Assembly (NCBI RefSeq): GCF_040654195.1
Contig: NZ_JBFAHM010000001.1
Span: 496,001-560,000, forward strand
Reading direction: 5' to 3'
Source of the DNA: Hamadaea sp013361475
GTDB lineage: Bacteria > Actinomycetota > Actinomycetes > Mycobacteriales > Micromonosporaceae
Length of the DNA stretch: 64,000 nucleotides
Of the stretch, positions 15,792 through 24,673 are shown in pieces; within the stretch, counting starts at the first letter, position 1, and the number at the start of each line of letters is the position of its first letter. Below the pieces are notes generated by a model, which saw nothing but the letters and a program-made list of their open reading frames with translations, was not told the DNA's origin and made no database searches. The translations under genes were made by a program, and so were the position numbers.

Positions 15792-18268
15792 TGACGTCCG
15801 CCGAAGTAGCCAAGAGCACCGACGAGGTCACTCTCACCATCGACGGGATCGAGGTGACCGCGCCCAAGGGCACGCTGCTCATCCGGGTCGCCGAGAAGAT
15901 GGGGATCGAGATCCCGCGGTTCTGCGACCACCCGCTGCTGGCCCCGGCCGGCGCCTGCCGCCAGTGCCTCGTGGAGGTCGAGGGGCAGCGCAAGCCGGTC
16001 GCCTCCTGTACGCAGACCGTCGCCGACGGCATGGTCGTGCGTACGCACCGGACCAGTGAGGTCGCGCAGAAGGCGCAGTCGGGGATCATGGAGATGCTCC
16101 TGATCAACCACCCGCTGGACTGCCCGATGTGCGACAAGGGCGGCGAGTGCCCGTTGCAGAACCAGGCGATGAGCACCGGCCGGACGGATTCGCGGTTCCA
16201 CGAGCACAAGCGCGAGTACCCCAAGCCGATCAACATCTCCAGCCAGGTGCTGCTGGACCGTGAGCGCTGTGTGCTCTGCCAGCGCTGCACCCGGTTCTCC
16301 GAGGAGATCGCCGGGGACAAGTTCATCGACCTGATGGATCGGTCCTCCGCCGAGCAGATCAACGTCTACCGCGACGAGTTCTACGGCGGCGACGGCGACG
16401 GCATGTCGATCGACGAGGGCGACGAGCCCTTCAACTCCTACTTCTCCGGCAACACCGTGCAGATCTGCCCGGTCGGCGCACTCACCGGCGCTCAGTACCG
16501 GTTCCGGGCGCGGCCGTTCGACCTGGTGTCGTCGCCGAGCGTGTGCGAGCACTGCTCGGCCGGCTGCTCGCAGCGGACCGACCACCGGCGCGGCAAGGTG
16601 CTGCGGCGGCTGGCCGGCGAGGACGCGCAGGTCAACGAGGAGTGGAACTGCGACAAGGGCCGGTGGGGTTTCCAGTACGCCACCGCGTTCGATCGCCTCA
16701 CCACGCCGCTGGTTCGCGACAAGGAGACGGGCGAGCTGCGGTCGGCTAGTTGGAGCGAGGCGCTGACGGTCGCCGCCGAGGGTCTGCGGGCCGCTCGGGA
16801 CGGGGCGTACGGCGTCGGCGTGCTGACCGGCGGCCGGCTGACCGTCGAAGACGCGTACGCCTACGCGAAGTTCGCGCGGGTGGCGCTCAAGACCAACGAC
16901 GTGGACTTCCGGGCCCGGCCGCTGTCGACGGAGGAGGCCGACTTCCTCGCCTCCTCGGTCGCCGGTGAGACCTCGGTGACCTACGCCGACCTGGAGAAGG
17001 CCCGGCACGTGGTCCTCGTCGGGCTGGAGCCCGAGGAGGAGTGCCCGATCGTCTTCCTGCGCCTGCGCAAGGCGGCGGTCAACAAGCGACTGCGGGTCAC
17101 CGGGGTCGCCCCGTTCGCCACGCGCGGCCTCGCGAAGCTGTCCGGCACGCTGGTCACCGCCGCCCCGGGTGAGGAGCCCGAGGCGCTGGACCGGATCGTC
17201 GGCGTCGACGCGGAGACGATCATCCTCGTGGGCGAGCGGCTCGCCACCGTCCCGGGCGGCTTCTCGGCGGTGGCCGCGTTCGCCGCGCGTACCGGGGCCA
17301 AGGTGGCCTGGGTGCCCCGGCGGGCCGGGGACCGCGGTGCGGTCGACGCGGGCTGCCTGCCGAACCTGCTGCCGGGTGGTCGGCCGGTGGCCGACCCGGC
17401 GGCGCGCGCGGAGCTGGCGCAGCTGTGGGGCCTGGAGCCGGGGGTGATCTCGAGCCAGGCCGGCAAGGACACCGACGCGATGCTCGCGGCGGCGGCCGAC
17501 GGCCGGCTGGGCGCGCTGGTCGTGGCCGGGGTGGACCCGGGCGACCTGGCCGACCCGGCGCTGGCTGAGCAAGCTCTGACGAAGGTCGGCTTCCTGGTGA
17601 GCCTGGAGATCCGGGCCACCGCGGTGACCCGGCACGCCGATGTGGTTCTGCCGGTCGCGACGACCTCCGAGAAGGCGGGGTCCTTCGTGGACTGGGAGGG
17701 CCGGTTGCGGCCGTTCGACCAGGTCTTCGAGTTCACCACGACGCAGGGCGGACGCCAGGCGGCGGCGATGATGGCCGACGCGCGGGTGCTCGACGCGCTC
17801 GCCACCGAGCTGGGCGTCACGCTCGGCACGGCGGATGTCACCGCGGTACGCCAGGAGCTGGGCAGCCTGCCCACGACGGCGGCGGACAAGCCGCTGGCCC
17901 CGACGTACGCCCCGGCGACGCGACCCACGCTGGCGCCTGGGACGGCGGTCCTGAGCTCGTGGCACTACCTGCTGGACAACGGCAGCCTGCTCGACGGCGA
18001 CGAGGTGCTGATGGGCACCGCCCGCCCGAGCGTGGCGCGGCTGGCCAAGGCGACCGCGACCGGGTTGGGCGTCGCCGACGGCGACCTCGTCACGGTCAGC
18101 ACCGAGCGCGGCTCGGTGACGCTGCCGGCGCTCATCACCGACATGCCCGCGGACGTCGTCTGGGTGCCGGCGAACTCGCCGGGCTCGACGGCGAACCGGA
18201 CGCTCGGCGCCCACTCGGGCGCGGTCGTCACGGTCGCCGCGGGAACCACCGCTGGAGGTGCGCAGTGA
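15791..18268 (+). CDS. nuoG: NADH-quinone oxidoreductase subunit G
   Basis: The 825-residue iron-sulphur subunit. The N-terminus is a [2Fe-2S] ferredoxin domain (PAGACRQCLVE). It is followed by the His-containing N5 motif (NHPLDCPMCDKGGEC) and N4 ligands (CVLCQRCTRFS). CEHCSAGCSQ with a later Cys in EWNCDKGRWGF retains the ligands of the off-pathway cluster N7, found only in some bacteria. The rest is a molybdopterin-oxidoreductase-like fold without cofactor function. Start overlaps the nuoF stop by one base. Confidence 0.96.
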   Translation: MTSAEVAKSTDEVTLTIDGIEVTAPKGTLLIRVAEKMGIEIPRFCDHPLLAPAGACRQCLVEVEGQRKPVASCTQTVADGMVVRTHRTSEVAQKAQSGIMEMLLINHPLDCPMCDKGGECPLQNQAMSTGRTDSRFHEHKREYPKPINISSQVLLDRERCVLCQRCTRFSEEIAGDKFIDLMDRSSAEQINVYRDEFYGGDGDGMSIDEGDEPFNSYFSGNTVQICPVGALTGAQYRFRARPFDLVSSPSVCEHCSAGCSQRTDHRRGKVLRRLAGEDAQVNEEWNCDKGRWGFQYATAFDRLTTPLVRDKETGELRSASWSEALTVAAEGLRAARDGAYGVGVLTGGRLTVEDAYAYAKFARVALKTNDVDFRARPLSTEEADFLASSVAGETSVTYADLEKARHVVLVGLEPEEECPIVFLRLRKAAVNKRLRVTGVAPFATRGLAKLSGTLVTAAPGEEPEALDRIVGVDAETIILVGERLATVPGGFSAVAAFAARTGAKVAWVPRRAGDRGAVDAGCLPNLLPGGRPVADPAARAELAQLWGLEPGVISSQAGKDTDAMLAAAADGRLGALVVAGVDPGDLADPALAEQALTKVGFLVSLEIRATAVTRHADVVLPVATTSEKAGSFVDWEGRLRPFDQVFEFTTTQGGRQAAAMMADARVLDALATELGVTLGTADVTAVRQELGSLPTTAADKPLAPTYAPATRPTLAPGTAVLSSWHYLLDNGSLLDGDEVLMGTARPSVARLAKATATGLGVADGDLVTVSTERGSVTLPALITDMPADVVWVPANSPGSTANRTLGAHSGAVVTVAAGTTAGGAQ

Positions 18269-19614
18269 TCCTCGCCCAGGATCCGACCCTGGAGAACTTC
18301 GGCCAAGATCCATGGTGGCTGGTTCTCATCAAGGTCGTCGCGATCTTCGTCTTCCTCGTCGTGATGACGCTGTTCGCCATCTGGTACGAGCGGCGGGTCG
18401 TGGCGCGGATGCAGGTCCGGCCCGGACCGAACCGCAACGGCCCCTTCGGCCTGCTGCAGTCCCTCGCCGACGGCCTCAAGCTGGCCTTCAAAGAGGACAT
18501 CATGCCGAAGCTCGCCGACAAGGCGGTGTTCTTCATCGCCCCGGTGATCTCGACGGTCTGCGCCTTCACGGCGTTCGCGATCATTCCCTTCGGCCCGATG
18601 GTCTCGATCTTCGGCACGAGGACGCCACTCCAGCTCACCGACATTCCGGTGGCCGTCCTCCTGGTGCTCGCCTGCTCCGGCATGGGCGTTTACGGGGTGG
18701 TGCTCGCGGGTTGGGCCAGCGGCTCGACCTACCCGCTCCTCGGCGGTCTGCGCTCCAGCGCTCAGATGATCTCCTACGAGGTCGCGATGGGCCTGTCGAT
18801 CGTGGCGGTCTTCATGACGGCCGGCACGATGAGCACCTCGGGGATCGTGGCCGCGCAGGCGAACGGGACCCAGTTCGGATCGTTCACCGCCCCCAGCTGG
18901 TACGCGCTCCTGCTGCTGCCGAGCTTCGTGATCTACTTCGTCTCCGCCGTGGGTGAGACCAACCGGGCCCCGTTCGACCTCCCGGAGGCCGAGTCGGAGC
19001 TGGTCGGCGGTTTCCACACCGAGTACTCGTCGCTGAAGTTCGCGCTGTTCTTCCTCGCCGAGTACATCAACATGGTGACGGTCTCGGCGCTGTGCACAAC
19101 GCTCTTCCTGGGCGGCTGGCGCGCGCCGTGGCCGATCAGCCTGTGGGACGGAGCCAACGACAACTGGTGGCCGCTGCTCTGGTTCACGATCAAGGTCCTG
19201 CTGCTGCTGTTCGTCTTCGTCTGGCTGCGGGGCACACTGCCCCGGCTGCGGTACGACCAGTTCATGCGGTTCGGCTGGAAGGTGCTCATTCCGGCCAACC
19301 TGATCTGGATCCTGGCCCTGTCCGGCATCAAGACGCTGCAGAACAGCAACGCGACGCGTACGCAGACGCTGCTGTGGCTGGGCGCGGCAGTCGTCGTCCT
19401 GATGGCGATCGCACTGCTGTGGCCGTCGAAGAAGGAGCCGACCCCGCTGACCCTGGACGAACAGGTCGCGCAGCGTCCGGCGGGAAGTTTCCCGCTGCCG
19501 CCGCTGGACCTGGTCGTGCCGGTCAACCCGCGGGCGAAGCGGATCTCGGCCGACCGCGCTTCGGCCGGGACCGACAACGACCAGCCGGTGGGTTCCGGCG
19601 CGAAGGAGGCGTGA
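18265..19614 (+). CDS. nuoH: NADH-quinone oxidoreductase subunit H
   Basis: A 449-residue membrane subunit that forms the quinone channel at the junction of the arms. RPGPNRNGPFGLLQSLADG and SAVGETNRAPFDLPEAESEL are the two family signatures, with a run of charged residues in the cytoplasmic loop. About eight helices. The C-terminus carries a roughly 65-residue cytoplasmic tail (from SKKEPTPLTL) absent from E. coli NuoH. GTG start overlaps the nuoG stop by 4 bp. Confidence 0.96.
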   Translation: MILAQDPTLENFGQDPWWLVLIKVVAIFVFLVVMTLFAIWYERRVVARMQVRPGPNRNGPFGLLQSLADGLKLAFKEDIMPKLADKAVFFIAPVISTVCAFTAFAIIPFGPMVSIFGTRTPLQLTDIPVAVLLVLACSGMGVYGVVLAGWASGSTYPLLGGLRSSAQMISYEVAMGLSIVAVFMTAGTMSTSGIVAAQANGTQFGSFTAPSWYALLLLPSFVIYFVSAVGETNRAPFDLPEAESELVGGFHTEYSSLKFALFFLAEYINMVTVSALCTTLFLGGWRAPWPISLWDGANDNWWPLLWFTIKVLLLLFVFVWLRGTLPRLRYDQFMRFGWKVLIPANLIWILALSGIKTLQNSNATRTQTLLWLGAAVVVLMAIALLWPSKKEPTPLTLDEQVAQRPAGSFPLPPLDLVVPVNPRAKRISADRASAGTDNDQPVGSGAKEA

Positions 19615-19615
19615 G

Positions 19616-20152
19616 ATGGGTGCCTTCACCGGAATGGCCAAGGGCTTCGGGGTCACCTTCTCGCACATGTTCAAGAAGGTCGTGACCACGGAGTACCCGG
19701 AGAAGCCGGACGCCACCGCGCCGCGCTTCCACGGCCGGCACGTCCTCAACCGGCATCCGGACGGACTGGAGAAGTGCATCGGGTGCGAGCTGTGCGCCTG
19801 GGCCTGCCCGGCCGACGCGATCTACGTGGAGGGTGGCGACAACACCGAACAGGCCCGGTTCTCCCCGGGCGAGCGGTACGCCAGCATCTACCAGATCAAC
19901 TACGCCCGGTGCATCTTCTGCGGCCTGTGCATCGAAGCGTGCCCGACTCGCTCGCTGACCATGAGCAACGAGTACGAGTTGGCCCGCGACGACCGCCGGG
20001 ACCTCATCTTCACGAAGGAGCAGCTGCTCGCGCCGCTGCTGCCGGGCATGGAGCAGCCGCCGCACCCGATGTTCCTGGGTGAGACGGAGAAGGACTACTA
20101 CCTGAGCGGGCCGACGAACCCGGGCGTCTCGGTGGGAGCTGAGGGGCGATGA
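19616..20152 (+). CDS. nuoI: NADH-quinone oxidoreductase subunit I
   Basis: A 178-residue 2[4Fe-4S] ferredoxin-type subunit carrying N6a and N6b. Ligands are C54, C57, C60 and C64 (CIGCELCAWAC) and C99, C102, C105 and C109 (CIFCGLCIEAC). It links NuoG to NuoB in the electron wire. It begins 1 bp after nuoH and overlaps nuoJ by 4 bp. Confidence 0.97.
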   Translation: MGAFTGMAKGFGVTFSHMFKKVVTTEYPEKPDATAPRFHGRHVLNRHPDGLEKCIGCELCAWACPADAIYVEGGDNTEQARFSPGERYASIYQINYARCIFCGLCIEACPTRSLTMSNEYELARDDRRDLIFTKEQLLAPLLPGMEQPPHPMFLGETEKDYYLSGPTNPGVSVGAEGR

Positions 20153-20925
20153 TTAGCGCACTCCAATTGGCCGCCGCGGCCGGGGAAGTCGGCACCTCCG
20201 AGAAGGTCGTCTTCTTCATCCTGGCCCCGATCGCGCTCATCGGTGCGATCGGCATGGTCGCCAGCCGCAACGCGGTGCACTCCGCGCTCTGGCTGGTGCT
20301 CACCATGCTCTGTCTGGGCGTCTTCTACATCGTGCAGGCCGGGCCGTTCATCGGCATGACGCAGATCATCGTCTACACCGGCGCGATCATGATGCTGTTC
20401 CTCTTCGTGCTGATGCTGGTCGGCCGGGACGCGTCGGATGCCGTGATCGAGACATTGCGCGGTCAGCAGACCGCCGCGATCATCCTCGGCGTCGGCTTCG
20501 CCGGTCTGCTCGGCACCGGGCTGCTGCGGGTCGTCGAGAAGATGACGGTCACCGGGCTCGACGAGGCGAACGCCAAGGGCAACGTCCAGGGCCTCGCCTC
20601 GTTGTTGTTCACCAAGTACGTCTTCGCCTTCGAGATCTCCAGCGCGCTGCTCATCACCGCCGCGGTCGGCGCGATGCTGCTGGCGCACGTCGAGAAGCGT
20701 AAGGAAGACAAGATCAGCCAGCCGGAGATGATGCGGGCGCGGTTCGCGCCGGGCAACTACCCCGGCCCCAAGCCGGGTCCGGGCGTGTTCGCCTCCTCCG
20801 ACTCGGTCGCCACCCCGGCGAAGCTGCCGGACGGTACGCCCGCCCAGCGCAGCATCTCGCCGATCCTGCCGACCCGGGAGCTCACGGCCGCCGAGGTCGC
20901 CGACAAGCACACGGAAGGCCGGTGA
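20149..20925 (+). CDS. nuoJ: NADH-quinone oxidoreductase subunit J
   Basis: A 258-residue membrane subunit with five helices; IVYTGAIMMLFLFVLMLVG contains the pi-bulge helix typical of NuoJ. The hydrophilic C-terminal tail of about 70 residues (from EKRKEDKISQ) is longer than in E. coli. Overlaps nuoI; nuoK follows after 5 bp. Confidence 0.95.
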   Translation: MISALQLAAAAGEVGTSEKVVFFILAPIALIGAIGMVASRNAVHSALWLVLTMLCLGVFYIVQAGPFIGMTQIIVYTGAIMMLFLFVLMLVGRDASDAVIETLRGQQTAAIILGVGFAGLLGTGLLRVVEKMTVTGLDEANAKGNVQGLASLLFTKYVFAFEISSALLITAAVGAMLLAHVEKRKEDKISQPEMMRARFAPGNYPGPKPGPGVFASSDSVATPAKLPDGTPAQRSISPILPTRELTAAEVADKHTEGR

Positions 20926-20930
20926 TCTAG

Positions 20931-21230
20931 ATGACTCCCATGTGGTACATCGTCCTCTCGGCGGCACTGTTCACCATCGGTGCGGTGGGCGTACTGATCC
21001 GCCGGAACGCGATCGTCCTCTTCATGTGCATCGAGCTCATGCTGAACGCGGCCAACCTCGCGCTGGTCACGTTCAGCCGGATCAACGGCTCGCTGGACGG
21101 TCAGATCATGGCGTTCTTCTCCATGGTCATCGCCGCGGCCGAGGTCGTCGTCGGCCTCGCCATCATCATGGCCATCTTCCGCACGCGACGCTCCGCCAGC
21201 GTCGATGACGCGAACCTGCTGAAGTACTGA
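20931..21230 (+). CDS. nuoK: NADH-quinone oxidoreductase subunit K
   Basis: A 99-residue, three-helix subunit. The two membrane glutamates of the proton path are in MCIELMLNAANL and AAAEVVVGLAI. Length and sequence are canonical (MrpC-like). Confidence 0.96.
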   Translation: MTPMWYIVLSAALFTIGAVGVLIRRNAIVLFMCIELMLNAANLALVTFSRINGSLDGQIMAFFSMVIAAAEVVVGLAIIMAIFRTRRSASVDDANLLKY

Positions 21231-21237
21231 GGTCGCA

Positions 21238-23124
21238 ATGCAGACATTGATCACCCTGGTGGTGGCGATCCCGGCGGTCAGCGCGGCGTTCCTGCTGCTG
21301 TCGGGCAAGCTGACCAACAAGTGGGGACACTGGCTCGGCGTACTCGCGACGGCGACGTCGTTCGTGCTCGGCCTGGTCGCCTTCATCCGTCTCGCCGATC
21401 TGCCCTCCGACAATCGCGAAGTCTCGGTGCACCTGTGGGACTTCATCCAGTCCGGGAAGCTGGACGTCGGGTTCGGCCTGCTGTTCGACCCGCTGTCCGC
21501 GGTCTTCGTGCTGCTGATCACCGGCGTGGGCTCGCTCATCCACCTGTACGCCGTGGGCTACATGGCGCACGACGAGGGACGCCGCCGCTTCTTCGGGTAC
21601 TTCAACCTGTTCGTCGCGGCGATGCTCCTGCTGGTGCTGGGCAACAACTACGTGATGCTCTACCTCGGCTGGGAGGGCGTCGGTCTGGCGTCGTACCTGC
21701 TGATCTCGTTCTGGTACAACCGGAACTCGGCCGCGACCGCCGGCAAGAAGGCCTTCCTGATGAACCGGGTCGGTGACGCGGGCTTCGCCCTCGGCATCTT
21801 CCTGATGTTCTTCACGCTCGGGACGACCGACTACGACAAGGTCTTCGAGGGCGTGGGCGGCCTGGCCGCCGGCACGGTTCTGATGATGGGCCTGCTGCTC
21901 CTGTTGGGCGCGACCGGCAAGTCCGGCCAGTTCCCGCTGCAGTCCTGGCTTCCGGACGCGATGGAGGGCCCGACTCCGGTCTCCGCCCTCATCCACGCCG
22001 CGACGATGGTGACCGCCGGTGTGTACCTGATCGCGCGGTCGAACCCGATCTTCTCGGCCAACCCGACGCTTCAGACCGTGGTCGTGAGCGTCGGAGCGCT
22101 GACGCTGTTGCTCGGCTGCATCATCGGCTGCGCCAAGGACGACATCAAGCGCGTTCTGGCCTGGTCGACCGTCAGCCAGATCGGCTACATGTTCCTGGGC
22201 GTCGGACTCGGCGGGGTGGCGTACGCCCTGGCGATCATCCACCTGCTCGCGCACGGCTTCTTCAAGGCCAACATGTTCCTCGGCGCGGGTTCGGTCATGC
22301 ACGGGATGAACGACCAGACCGACATCCGCCGTTTCGGCGGGCTGGCCAAGTACATGCGGATCACCTGGCTGACCTTCATGATGGGCTGGCTGGCGATCAT
22401 CGGCATCCCGCCGCTGTCGGGCTTCTTCACCAAGGACCCGATCATCGAGGCGGCGTTCAACCGTCCCGGGTGGACGGGCTGGCTCTTCGGTGGCGCGGCG
22501 CTGCTGGGCGCGGGTCTGACGGCGTTCTACATGACGCGGTTGTTCGTCCTCACCTTCCACGGCCCCAAGCGGTGGACGGAAGACATCGAGCACCCGCACG
22601 AGTCGCCGGCGATCATGACGATCCCGCTGATCTTCCTGGCCATCGGCTCGATCGTGGCCGGTTACCTCATGACACTGGACGACAGCGTCGTGAATTGGCT
22701 GACTCCAGTGGTGGATCCGGAGGGTGTCACGGAGGAGGTGCATCGGGTCAGCGCGACAACCGGCGCGCTGCTCTCGGTGGCCTTCACCGTCGTCGGTGCC
22801 GGCTTCGCGTACCTGCTGTTCCGCCGGGGCACCGCGCTGGTCGAGCAACCGGCCGGGCCGGTCGTCACCGCGGCCCGGAACAACCTGTACGCGGACGCCT
22901 TCAACGAGGCGGTCTTCGAGAAGCCCGGCCGCTGGCTCACCCGGGGCCTGGTCTTCCTCGACAACCGTGGCGTGGACGGGTTGGTGAACGGCCTGGCCGC
23001 GCTGACCGGCGGCGGGTCGAGCCGGCTCCGGCGGCTCCAGAACGGTTTCGTGCGCTCCTACGCGCTGTCCATGCTCACCGGCGCGCTCGTGGTCGTGGGC
23101 GCGTTCCTGATGGTCACGCTCTGA
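21238..23124 (+). CDS. nuoL: NADH-quinone oxidoreductase subunit L
   Basis: The 628-residue distal antiporter-like subunit with the long lateral helix at its C-terminus. YLGWEGVGLASYLLISFWYN and PLQSWLPDAMEGPTPVSALIHAATMV hold the conserved proton-path Glu and Lys/His residues. About 16 membrane helices. Starts 7 bp after nuoK. Confidence 0.96.
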   Translation: MQTLITLVVAIPAVSAAFLLLSGKLTNKWGHWLGVLATATSFVLGLVAFIRLADLPSDNREVSVHLWDFIQSGKLDVGFGLLFDPLSAVFVLLITGVGSLIHLYAVGYMAHDEGRRRFFGYFNLFVAAMLLLVLGNNYVMLYLGWEGVGLASYLLISFWYNRNSAATAGKKAFLMNRVGDAGFALGIFLMFFTLGTTDYDKVFEGVGGLAAGTVLMMGLLLLLGATGKSGQFPLQSWLPDAMEGPTPVSALIHAATMVTAGVYLIARSNPIFSANPTLQTVVVSVGALTLLLGCIIGCAKDDIKRVLAWSTVSQIGYMFLGVGLGGVAYALAIIHLLAHGFFKANMFLGAGSVMHGMNDQTDIRRFGGLAKYMRITWLTFMMGWLAIIGIPPLSGFFTKDPIIEAAFNRPGWTGWLFGGAALLGAGLTAFYMTRLFVLTFHGPKRWTEDIEHPHESPAIMTIPLIFLAIGSIVAGYLMTLDDSVVNWLTPVVDPEGVTEEVHRVSATTGALLSVAFTVVGAGFAYLLFRRGTALVEQPAGPVVTAARNNLYADAFNEAVFEKPGRWLTRGLVFLDNRGVDGLVNGLAALTGGGSSRLRRLQNGFVRSYALSMLTGALVVVGAFLMVTL

Positions 23125-23137
23125 TGGCGAGGTTGTG

Positions 23138-24673
23138 ATGTACCTGTCGATCATGACGGCGGCGCCGCTGGCCGGTGCGATCGCCGTGGCCTGTCTGCCG
23201 CGGAGTCGCGGCGCCCTGGCCAAGCTGATCGCGCTGGTGGTGTCGCTGGCAGTGCTCGTCGTCGCGGTGGTGGCCTGGTTCAAGTTCCAGCCCGGCGGCG
23301 ACCGGCTCCAGCTCACCGAGAGCTACACCTGGATCCCGGCCTGGGGTGCCCGGTTCAGCTTCGGCGCGGACGGCATCGCCCTGGTGATGCTCGGCCTGAT
23401 CGCGCTGCTGGTGCCGCTGGTGATCATCGCCAGCTGGAACCACGCCGAGCAGGAGAGCCGGCGCTCCGTACCGGCGTTCTTCGCGCTGCTGCTGTTCCTC
23501 GAGGGCTCGATGATCGGCGTCTTCGCCGCCACCGACGTCCTGCTGTTCTACGTGTTCTTCGAGATCATGCTGGTTCCGATGTACTTCCTGATCGGCTCCT
23601 ACGGCGCGGACGTGCCGCAGAAGCAGCGGCAGTACGCGGCGGTGAAGTTCTTCCTGTACTCCCTGGTCGGCGGTCTGTTCATGCTGGCCGCCGTGATCGG
23701 CCTGTGGGTGCTGGGCGGGCACACCTTCGACTGGCAGACGCTCACGAGCGTCGAGTTCTCCCGGGGCGCCGGCCGGTGGATGTTCCTCGGGTTCTTCCTC
23801 GCCTTCGCGATCAAGGCCCCGTTCTTCCCGTTCCACACCTGGCTGCCGGACGCCGGTGGGGCCGCCCCCGCCGGGGTGGCTGCGCTGCTCGTCGGCGTCA
23901 TGGACAAGGTCGGGACGTTCGGCATCCTGCGGTACTGCCTGACGCTGTTCCCGGAGGCGTCGAAGTACTTCGCCCCGCTGGCGATCACGCTGTCGGTGGT
24001 CGGCATCCTGTACGCCGCGCTGCTGGCGGTCGGTCAGAACGACCTGAAGCGGCTGGTGGCGTACACGTCGATCGCGCACTTCGGGTTCATCGGGGTCGGC
24101 ATCTTCGCCTTCACCACGCAGGCGGCCACCGGTGCGGTGCTCTACATGCTGAACCACGGGCTCGCGACCGGACTGCTGTTCCTCGTCGTCGGCATGCTGG
24201 TCTCCCGGCGCGGCAGCGCCGCGATCAGCGACTTCGGCGGTGCGGGCAAGCTGGTTCCGGCGCTCGCCGGGGTCTTCTTCTTCGCGGGAATGGCGTCGCT
24301 GGCCCTTCCCGGGCTCGCGCCCTTCGTCTCCGAGTTCCTGGTGCTGATCGGCACGTTCACGGTCAACAAGACGGCGGCCGTGATCGCCACCGTCGGCATC
24401 ATCCTCGCGGCGGCGTACGTGCTCTGGATGTTCCAGCGCACGATGCAGGGCACGCTCAACCCGACGCTGAAGGAGGTCAGCGGACTGCGCCAGGACATCT
24501 CCAAGCGGGAGATCCTGGTCGTCGCGCCGCTGATCGCGCTGCTGCTGGTCCTCGGCTTCTACCCGAAGCCGGTCCTCGACGTGATCAACCCGGCGGTGTC
24601 GGTCACCCTGCAGCAGGACCTGGGCGTGCAGGACCCCGCACCAACCCACTCCACGACTGAGGCGGGCAAGTAA
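23138..24673 (+). CDS. nuoM: NADH-quinone oxidoreductase subunit M
   Basis: A 511-residue antiporter-like membrane subunit. FYVFFEIMLVPMYFLIG carries the conserved Glu and FPFHTWLPDAGGAAPAGVAALL is the Mrp-family signature. ATG 23138 has GGCGAGG a few bases upstream; a GTG at 23135 in frame is an alternative. The last A is shared with the nuoN ATG. Confidence 0.96.
   Translation: MYLSIMTAAPLAGAIAVACLPRSRGALAKLIALVVSLAVLVVAVVAWFKFQPGGDRLQLTESYTWIPAWGARFSFGADGIALVMLGLIALLVPLVIIASWNHAEQESRRSVPAFFALLLFLEGSMIGVFAATDVLLFYVFFEIMLVPMYFLIGSYGADVPQKQRQYAAVKFFLYSLVGGLFMLAAVIGLWVLGGHTFDWQTLTSVEFSRGAGRWMFLGFFLAFAIKAPFFPFHTWLPDAGGAAPAGVAALLVGVMDKVGTFGILRYCLTLFPEASKYFAPLAITLSVVGILYAALLAVGQNDLKRLVAYTSIAHFGFIGVGIFAFTTQAATGAVLYMLNHGLATGLLFLVVGMLVSRRGSAAISDFGGAGKLVPALAGVFFFAGMASLALPGLAPFVSEFLVLIGTFTVNKTAAVIATVGIILAAAYVLWMFQRTMQGTLNPTLKEVSGLRQDISKREILVVAPLIALLLVLGFYPKPVLDVINPAVSVTLQQDLGVQDPAPTHSTTEAGK

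Noticed and set aside
15785..18313. 842-codon open frame antisense to nuoG (similar long antisense frames oppose nuoL, nuoM, nuoN, nuoF and hppA)
   Set aside because: High GC content keeps antisense frames free of stops; the translations are Arg/Gly/Asp/His-rich with no domains, while the sense frames are canonical enzymes.
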